64,000 nt of DNA from Devosia aurantiaca (GTDB lineage: Bacteria > Pseudomonadota > Alphaproteobacteria > Rhizobiales > Devosiaceae). Numbering within the stretch: position 1 is the first letter of the stretch; each line of letters opens with the position of its first letter. Under the pieces are notes generated by a model. It searched no databases, was not told the DNA's origin, and saw nothing but the letters and a program-made list of their open reading frames with translations. A program made the translations under genes and the position numbers. Shown piece after piece: positions 59,022-64,000 of the stretch. The stretch is taken from positions 687,001 to 751,000 of the forward strand of contig NZ_JAALFG010000001.1 in the NCBI RefSeq assembly GCF_011058215.1, given 5' to 3'.

Positions 59022-59121
59022 CCTTCCCTCCCCTTGAGGGGAGGGATCGAGGGTGGGGGTGGTGCAGTGGTCTACTGATGGACCCCCACCCCCTGCCCCT
59101 CCCCTCAAGGGGAGGGGAGCC
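59022..59121. repeat. 100-bp dispersed palindromic element, copy B
   Basis: Its reverse complement matches 12208-12307, including the ends CTCCCCTTGAGGGGAGG and the middle GGGGGTCCATCAGT. It fills the gap between the convergent aldo/keto reductase and FAD oxidoreductase genes. Confidence 0.85.
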
Positions 59122-59135
59122 GAACGCCAGTTGCC

Positions 59136-60026
59136 TCAAACCATCATCGACTGCAGGGCGCCCATGGCGGCCAGGGAGCCGGAATTTGTAGCGAAGGTGA
59201 CCGAATGCATGGGCATGGAAAGGTCGCCGGCAGCAAAGATGCCGGGTTTGGACGTTGCCTGCATGTCGCCGACCACGATCATGCTGCCGGTGGGCGTCGA
59301 CTTGGTTTCGAGCCCGAGTTGCTCGTGAAGGCTCGCGGACGGGTGGTTTTGGGGATGGGCGTAGAGCGCGGCGAGCGCGACCTGCGTGCCGTCTTCCATG
59401 GTGACGCCGCGGACCTGGCCATTGTTCTGCTCGATCGATCGGAGCTTGCCGTCGAGGATGCGCACGTTGCGCTGTTCGAGCTTGTGGCGCTCGGCTTCGA
59501 TGATCTCATGGCCGTCGAGGATAAGCGTGATGTCGTCGGTCCAGTTGCTGTAGAGCACCGGGCCATGGAGCGACATGGGTGAGGAATAGAGGAGACCCCA
59601 GGGTTTCCCGGCCACTTCATAGCCGTGGCAGAAGGGGCAGTGGATCACTGTCTTGCCCCAGCTTTCGGCAAAGCCCGGGATCGGGGGAAACTCGTCCACG
59701 ATGCCATAGGCGAGGATCAGCCGCTTGGCGGAAAAGCTTTGGCCCTCGGCGGTCTGGACGGTGAATTCGTCGGGTTCGCCGGAGACGGTTTCGGCTCGGC
59801 CGTGGGCGAGCTTGACAGTCGGGTAAGTGGTCAGCTGCTGGCGCGCAGTGGCGAGGAGATCGCTGGGCGGCGTGCCGTCATGGCCGAAGATATTATGCGC
59901 CGACTGGGCGTAGCGATTACGATTGAGGCCGGTGTCGAGCACCGTAACCTGGCGGCGCGCGCGGCCCAGCTGCATGGCGGCGGTGAGGCCGGCAAAGCTG
60001 CCGCCAATAATGAGGACGTCGTCCAT
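59136..60026 (-). CDS. Thioredoxin-reductase-like NAD(P)/FAD oxidoreductase
   Basis: Pyridine nucleotide-disulfide oxidoreductase of 296 residues: VLIIGGSFAGLTAAMQLGRA at the start, redox pair in VIHCPFCHGYEV, and GIFAAGDLSMPMHSVTFATN for FAD. The CPFCHG form marks the TrxR-like group that often lies beside Rrf2 or Crp regulators. Its partner may not be thioredoxin. Probably controlled by the Rrf2 gene 72 bp upstream. Confidence 0.9.
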   Translation of the reverse strand: MDDVLIIGGSFAGLTAAMQLGRARRQVTVLDTGLNRNRYAQSAHNIFGHDGTPPSDLLATARQQLTTYPTVKLAHGRAETVSGEPDEFTVQTAEGQSFSAKRLILAYGIVDEFPPIPGFAESWGKTVIHCPFCHGYEVAGKPWGLLYSSPMSLHGPVLYSNWTDDITLILDGHEIIEAERHKLEQRNVRILDGKLRSIEQNNGQVRGVTMEDGTQVALAALYAHPQNHPSASLHEQLGLETKSTPTGSMIVVGDMQATSKPGIFAAGDLSMPMHSVTFATNSGSLAAMGALQSMMV

Positions 60027-60098
60027 TTTTCTCTCCTATGGGCGAGCGCAAGCGGTCGGGCGCCGGGCACAAGCCGAATGCACTCCGGTGTGATTGGT

Positions 60099-60536
60099 TC
60101 AGCCGAGGTGGGGAAAGCCGTGGCTGAGGGCTTCGCCGGCAATGTCGCTGAGCCGGGTTCGCGCAAGGCGGGCGGCGAGCAATGCCTCGGCGTCGTTCAA
60201 AAATTCGGTCATGACCCGATCGACATGGCGGACGATGGAACATGCCTTGTCGCCCGGATCGCTTTCGGTTCGGACAAGGAGGCGCTCGCCCATGGCTTCG
60301 TAAACTTGTCGCAAGGTAATCTCCTCGGCCGGACGGCTGAGGGTCCAGCCGCCATTAGGGCCTTTGCTGGCGTCCACAATATCGGCGTCGCGAAGCTCGC
60401 CCAGCACGCGTCGTACCACGACCGGATTGGTCATGAGGCAGGTGGCCAAGGCGGCCGAGGTCAGCGATTTGCCCGGTTGTGCCTGGAGGTGGACCAGGGC
60501 GTGCAGAGCTATGGAAAGGCGGCTCGAGCGTTTCAT
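60099..60536 (-). CDS. Rrf2 family transcriptional regulator
   Basis: Regulator of 145 residues with the Rrf2 winged helix: SIALHALVHLQAQPGKSLTS, VVRRVLGELRDADIVDASKG, PNGGWTLSRPAEEITLRQVY. Only one Cys (ACSIVRH) is present, so the three-Cys iron-sulfur site of IscR/NsrR is absent; it is probably a redox or ligand sensor without a cluster. Same strand as the FAD oxidoreductase. Confidence 0.92.
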   Translation of the reverse strand: MKRSSRLSIALHALVHLQAQPGKSLTSAALATCLMTNPVVVRRVLGELRDADIVDASKGPNGGWTLSRPAEEITLRQVYEAMGERLLVRTESDPGDKACSIVRHVDRVMTEFLNDAEALLAARLARTRLSDIAGEALSHGFPHLG

Positions 60537-60555
60537 GTAACTTTATGTGTTACAT
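60535..60555. promoter_or_regulatory. Operator palindrome over the Rrf2 start codon
   Basis: ATGTAAC-N7-GTTACAT, a perfect inverted repeat whose left arm includes the rrf2 start codon. The size and symmetry fit an Rrf2 dimer site, suggesting autorepression. Confidence 0.6.
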
Positions 60556-60630
60556 ATTAGCTCTCTCGTCAAGAGTGCGTTTCGCGAAACTCCTCTGCTG
60601 GGGTAGGATCGCACGTCCCGGGAGGTCCGC

Positions 60631-61236
60631 ATGATCCGCTTTGCTGCCGTTTTTGCCTTGAGCCTGCTCGGTGTGATGCCTGGATTAGCGTTCGATGACG
60701 CCAGCCAAGCCGCCATCGACGGCCTGAAGCGCGGCAAGGCGGTGCCGATTGCACAGGTGACCGAACTGATGCAGGGGGCAAAGATGTGGTGCTACAACCA
60801 GCGCGAAAACGAGTGTGCCTGGTCCGACATCTATCTTTCGATCGGCGGCAACGACGTCGAGTTCGAGATGTCGCATCCCTGGAACGATCTCATTGACATC
60901 AGCTACATCAATCGCGGCGCGCTCAAGGACAATCGCTTCATCTGCGGCACGGGTTATGACTGGATCCCCTCGGTACGCGCCTATGAGCGCGGCACCGGCT
61001 ATGTGATCGGCGGCCGTGAATTGGCGACGCTCAAGCTCGAGATCGAGCAGTTCACGACGGTGCAGCAGGAGTTCGACTGCTTCGATTATGTGTTCGAAGC
61101 AGTCGACGAGGAAGCGCAGACGGTGATGCTGCTGCAGCGCCAATATGAGGATGGGGAGACCGATCCGGCCAACGATGCCACCGTCACCCTCCATTTCGAC
61201 GAGGCGACGGCGGCGGATCTGGGCTGGTACTGGTAG
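60631..61236 (+). CDS. Uncharacterised secreted protein
   Basis: Protein of 201 residues with a GGGAGG ribosome site and signal peptide (FAVFALSLLGVMPGLAF-like). Family not recognised. Four Cys (MWCYNQRENECAWS, RFICGTGYDW, EFDCFDYVF) could form two disulfides. Acidic overall. It is convergent with the Gfo/Idh gene, the stops being adjacent. Confidence 0.7.
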   Translation: MIRFAAVFALSLLGVMPGLAFDDASQAAIDGLKRGKAVPIAQVTELMQGAKMWCYNQRENECAWSDIYLSIGGNDVEFEMSHPWNDLIDISYINRGALKDNRFICGTGYDWIPSVRAYERGTGYVIGGRELATLKLEIEQFTTVQQEFDCFDYVFEAVDEEAQTVMLLQRQYEDGETDPANDATVTLHFDEATAADLGWYW

Positions 61237-62349
61237 CTAGCTCAGCGATCCGTCGAGCGGTGCCGGGCGTTCGACCGGGGTCTTGATCTCGATCGTCCGG
61301 CCCTCGCGAGCGGCGTGTTCGAAGGCTTCCATGACCTCAAGGACGTGGAGCGCCAGATCGCCATTGGCGCGATGCGGACGGTTTTCGATGATGGCGCTGG
61401 CCATGTCGGCAACGCCGAGCGAACGGTAGTTGCCGTTGGCATAGGGCCGCGTGACCTCGACCGGCGTCCATTGTTCCTCGCGGCCGCGCTTGCGGGTTTC
61501 TACCACGCCGCCGAAGAAATTGGGATCGGGCACGATCAGCGTCTGCTCGGTGCCATAAAGTTCAAGCGGCACATGCTTGTGGGCGGCCACGTCAAAGCTC
61601 ATGCCGATCTGGACGATGGCGCCATTGGCAAAGCCGAGCGAGCCGGTGACATGGGTGTCGACCTTGACTTGCATGGTCTGACCGCGCTTGGGGTCGGAGG
61701 TAATGGTCCGTTCGCTCCTGAGCCGGGAGGCCATGGCCGAGACGCGGGCGACCGGGCCCAGGAGGTTGACGAGGTCGGTGATGTAGTACGGGCCCATGTC
61801 GAGCATGGGGCCGCCGCCGAGGTCGTAATAGAAGGCTGGATCGGGATGCCAGCTTTCATGGCCTGGGCACTGGAAGAATGCGGTGCCGCCAACGATCTGG
61901 CCAAGCACGCCGCTATCGACCACGGCGCGTGCCTCTTGGTGCGAGCCGCTGAGGAAAGTGTCGGGTGCCGAGCCGATGCGCAGGCCGGCTGCATTGGCAG
62001 CATCGAGCAGCTTGCGGCCTTCGGCGAAGGTTATGCCCAGCGGCTTTTCGGAATAAACATGCTTGCCGGCGGCCAAGGCGCGAAGGCCGACCTCCACATG
62101 GGCGCGCGGGATGGTGAGGTTGACCACGAGATCGATCTCGGGATCGGCCAGCATCTGCTCGACGGTCAGTGAACGCAGTCCGAACTCGGCGGCGCGGGCC
62201 GAAGCGGCTTCGTCGCGCATATCGGAAAGGGCCTTGATGTCGAGTACCGCAAAGCCCGGCATCCCGTCCTTGCCCAGAATGGCCTTCAAATAGGCCGAAG
62301 AAATATTGCCGGTGCCGATGAACCCGACACCCAGGCGCTTGCCGCTCAT
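61237..62349 (-). CDS. Gfo/Idh/MocA family oxidoreductase
   Basis: NAD(P)-dependent sugar-type dehydrogenase of 370 residues. Rossmann GVGFIGTGNISSAYLKAILG at the start, then the cofactor-site EKP motif in GKHVYSEKPLGITFAEGRKL and the His-containing DLGGGPMLDMGPYYITDLVN. Substrate unknown. GGGAGGAGT ribosome site. No sugar transporter adjoins, unlike many relatives. Confidence 0.92.
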   Translation of the reverse strand: MSGKRLGVGFIGTGNISSAYLKAILGKDGMPGFAVLDIKALSDMRDEAASARAAEFGLRSLTVEQMLADPEIDLVVNLTIPRAHVEVGLRALAAGKHVYSEKPLGITFAEGRKLLDAANAAGLRIGSAPDTFLSGSHQEARAVVDSGVLGQIVGGTAFFQCPGHESWHPDPAFYYDLGGGPMLDMGPYYITDLVNLLGPVARVSAMASRLRSERTITSDPKRGQTMQVKVDTHVTGSLGFANGAIVQIGMSFDVAAHKHVPLELYGTEQTLIVPDPNFFGGVVETRKRGREEQWTPVEVTRPYANGNYRSLGVADMASAIIENRPHRANGDLALHVLEVMEAFEHAAREGRTIEIKTPVERPAPLDGSLS

Positions 62350-62440
62350 GAAACACTCCTCCCAGAGGTACGTGCGTCAAACTAGCGGCACGATCCGAGT
62401 GGCGGAAGGGTCAAAGTGCAGGATCGCCATGGCATAAATG

Positions 62441-62464
62441 AAAAGCGGGGCTTTCGCCCCGCTT
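62441..62464 (-). terminator. Rho-independent terminator
   Basis: AAGCGGGGC/GCCCCGCTT stem followed on the minus strand by TTTTC, just after the 24-residue membrane peptide gene. Confidence 0.7.
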
Positions 62465-62471
62465 CGAGAAT

Positions 62472-62546
62472 TTAGAACACGATGGCCAGAATGATGATCA
62501 GCCAGATCGGAACGCCTAGGAGCCAGAGACCAAGACCTTTAAGCAT
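62472..62546 (-). CDS. Small membrane peptide (24 aa)
   Basis: MLKGLGLWLLGVPIWLIIIL plus AIVF: one hydrophobic helix with a Pro kink. A strong AGGAAAGG ribosome site and a terminator after the stop support expression. It follows the PhnA-like membrane gene by 22 bases, so likely same transcript. Function unknown; comparable small 'WLLGIPI' peptides occur in related bacteria by my recollection. Confidence 0.6.
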   Translation of the reverse strand: MLKGLGLWLLGVPIWLIIILAIVF

Positions 62547-62568
62547 AGGTTTTCCTTTCCTGGTTCGC

Positions 62569-63465
62569 TTAGAAGCGGCGGAACACGTCGGAGAAGACGG
62601 TTTCCTTGTCGCGGTGGTTGCCACCCTTCTGAGCAGCCCAATAGGCACCGACCGCAGCGGCCAGCGAAGAGGCGGCGAGGAGGAAGGCTGCGATGATTGC
62701 CGTGTTGCGGGCAATGCGGGCAGCTTCGATCGTGTCCTGACGGGCCTGTTCGATGCTGGTGCTGACCTGATCGACGCGGGCCTGTGCTTCTTCCGGCGAA
62801 AGACCGGTATTGGCGGCAACGACCTGAGCTAGATAGGTGCGGTCTGCTTCGGCAACGGTGCCGTCGCCAAGCGCGGCCTGGGCAAAGATGCGGCCGGCTT
62901 CAGCGCGCGAACCCTCGGCATCCGGAGCCGTGTTGCCACGGAACAAGGTGTCGATGAAGTAGGCGTTCGGATCAACGGCGTCGAGCGAACCCTCGGCAGC
63001 GTTGGACGCTGCATTGGTTGCGGTTGAAACCACATTACCCACGGTTGTCGCGGCAGCACCGATGCCGGAGACGGCAAGCACGGCACCAACGATCATCGAG
63101 CCGCCCCAGACCAGAAGGCCATGGGCGCCGTCGCGCACGTCGCTTTCGTCTTCCGATGCGTCGAAGTGACGGCGGCGGAGACGGCCGGCTAGGTAGCCAC
63201 CAGCCATGAAGCTCGAAATCTGAACCCAGAGGAACCAGCTGGCAGCGGCAATGGCAACCAGGATCGGCGATGCGCCTTCGCGGGCATCGAAATCAACGAG
63301 GTTGAGGCCGATGGCCGAGCCAAAAGTTATCAGAACGAGAGAGACCGCCGAGGCAAAGATTATGCCGGCGATGATCGACGCCCAATCGACATAGCTCGAT
63401 GTGTCGCGCTGGGAGCCAGTTGCGGTTTCGACGACAGCAATGCCGCCAGGTGCTTCAATAGTCAT
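62569..63465 (-). CDS. PhnA-like membrane protein
   Basis: Integral membrane protein of 298 residues, of the group annotated in rhizobia as 'PhnA-like' (no relation to phosphonoacetate hydrolase is shown). Helices at SIIAGIIFASAVSLVLITFG, ILVAIAAASWFLWVQISSFM with GGYLAGRLR, LVWGGSMIVGAVLAVSGIGA, and near the C-terminus TAIIAAFLLAASSLAAAVGA. A soluble helical loop lies between residues 150 and 255. Envelope or stress role is a guess. Confidence 0.82.
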   Translation of the reverse strand: MTIEAPGGIAVVETATGSQRDTSSYVDWASIIAGIIFASAVSLVLITFGSAIGLNLVDFDAREGASPILVAIAAASWFLWVQISSFMAGGYLAGRLRRRHFDASEDESDVRDGAHGLLVWGGSMIVGAVLAVSGIGAAATTVGNVVSTATNAASNAAEGSLDAVDPNAYFIDTLFRGNTAPDAEGSRAEAGRIFAQAALGDGTVAEADRTYLAQVVAANTGLSPEEAQARVDQVSTSIEQARQDTIEAARIARNTAIIAAFLLAASSLAAAVGAYWAAQKGGNHRDKETVFSDVFRRF

Positions 63466-63490
63466 GTCGTTATCCTCCTGGACTTGATGC

Positions 63491-63565
63491 TCAAGCGAGG
63501 CCGATGAAGGACAGGATTGCCATGACGATGACGATGAGACCGACGATATAGATGATGCTGTTCAT
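63491..63565 (-). CDS. Small membrane peptide (24 aa)
   Basis: MNSIIYIVGLIVIVMAILSF plus IGLA: a single hydrophobic helix with a GAGAGGG ribosome site. It is 25 bases upstream of the PhnA-like gene on the same strand. Too short for the open-frame list but clearly a gene by ribosome site and context. Function unknown. Confidence 0.6.
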   Translation of the reverse strand: MNSIIYIVGLIVIVMAILSFIGLA

Positions 63566-63650
63566 TGGAGAAGCCCTCTCAAGGTTGACGCAGAGACCGA
63601 TCAACTATGCGGGAGCGCGAATCGTTCCGATGGTCTGGGGACCGATGCGC

Positions 63651-63685
63651 AAAAAGCAGCAGGCCGGGATCGCTCCCGGCCTGCT
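63651..63685 (-). terminator. Rho-independent terminator of the ABC binding-protein gene
   Basis: Perfect 12-bp stem AGCAGGCCGGGA/TCCCGGCCTGCT with a 4-nt loop, followed on the minus strand by CTGCTTTTTG, 23 nt after the stop. Confidence 0.85.
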
Positions 63686-63708
63686 GTTAACCTATTGTAA
63701 GCTTTAGA

Positions 63709-64000
63709 TTAGTTTGTAGCGTCGGTGACGGCAGTGGTGAAGGCGCCTTCCGGCTCTGCCTTGATAATGGCCTGGTCCATCAGCGCCTTGACGGTGCGAT
63801 CATAGGTGGCCTCATCGAGTGCCGGATCGGACGGATCGACGAGCTTGGAGACTTCCTCGACCATGTAGCGCTGGTGCGCCAGTTCGGCTGCGCCGGTATC
63901 GTCCATGTCGACGACGATCTGCGCGGCTTCATCGGGATTGTCGAGCGCATACTGCCAGCCCTTCATCGAAGCGCGGACGAAGCGAGTATAGGCGTCGACC
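63709..64000 (-). CDS. ABC transporter substrate-binding protein, NMT1/SsuA-like (partial)
   Basis: C-terminal 97 residues only; the gene continues past the window edge. Before the apparent ATG the frame stays open (VDAYTRFVRASMKGWQYALD), so the true start lies outside. FVRASMKGWQYALDNPDEAA and YDRTVKALMDQAIIK match binding proteins of the nitrate/sulfonate/pyrimidine-precursor class. Its partner permease and ATPase would lie beyond or elsewhere. Confidence 0.8.
   Translation of the reverse strand, partial: VDAYTRFVRASMKGWQYALDNPDEAAQIVVDMDDTGAAELAHQRYMVEEVSKLVDPSDPALDEATYDRTVKALMDQAIIKAEPEGAFTTAVTDATN

Overview
The window is about 64 kb of GC-rich bacterial chromosome with dense genes. The gene families point to an alphaproteobacterium of the order Hyphomicrobiales (Rhizobiales), perhaps near Devosia: an MmcB-type protein, a SelT/SelW/SelH-like small protein, a DUF1236 protein, a 'PhnA-like' membrane protein, a rhizobial-style carbon-phosphorus lyase cluster and an Irr-type iron box. 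The taxon is an inference from gene content; no rRNA lies in the window.

Layout. 0-5.3 kb: glnK-amtB (with a sigma-54 promoter and NtrC site), a UbiH-family hydroxylase, and a thioredoxin/Lon-substrate-domain/Trm112 operon. 5.5 kb: a tRNA-Gly(GCC) gene with a 5-nt internal duplication. 5.7-9.8 kb: an operon of a SEL1-repeat secreted protein, a DUF2235 hydrolase fused to LysM, and a membrane-anchored TPR protein. 9.9-21.8 kb: a full phosphonate uptake and C-P lyase locus (phnGHIJKL, an acyltransferase, phnCDE1E2; phnF; phnMN) with a PHO box and a PhnF-type operator. 21.8-27.2 kb: a short UvrA paralogue and a large FAD/Fe-S D-lactate-type dehydrogenase. 27.3-35.1 kb: SH3 protein, 2-hydroxyacid dehydrogenase, rbfA-truB, and three related MFS transporters with mmcB. 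35.4-42.8 kb: rlpA, peroxiredoxin, creA, an amino-acid ABC pair, a SelT-like protein, a DUF1236 protein, a DMT exporter, DoxX. 42.8-46.3 kb: a solitary MmeI-like type IIG restriction-modification enzyme. 46.4-64 kb: lepA, an extensin-like protein, a LysR regulator, a giant Asp-rich secreted repeat protein, a DadA-like oxidase, a copper-delivery trio, an Irr-box ferritin-like protein, trhO, aldo-keto reductase, an Rrf2/FAD oxidoreductase pair, a Gfo/Idh dehydrogenase, and small envelope proteins.

How they work together. The phosphonate locus is self-contained: PhnCDE imports the substrate, PhnG-L and PhnM convert it to a ribosyl cyclic phosphate, and PhnN makes PRPP. Nitrogen control is visible at glnK-amtB, phosphate control at phnC, and iron control at the ferritin-like gene.

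Quality warning. At least twenty reading-frame breaks occur, mostly apparent one-base losses in short homopolymers, and they hit core genes (lepA, phnK, phnM). I read these as sequencing or assembly errors rather than pseudogenes and annotate each gene across the break. Two families of dispersed palindromic intergenic repeats are also present.
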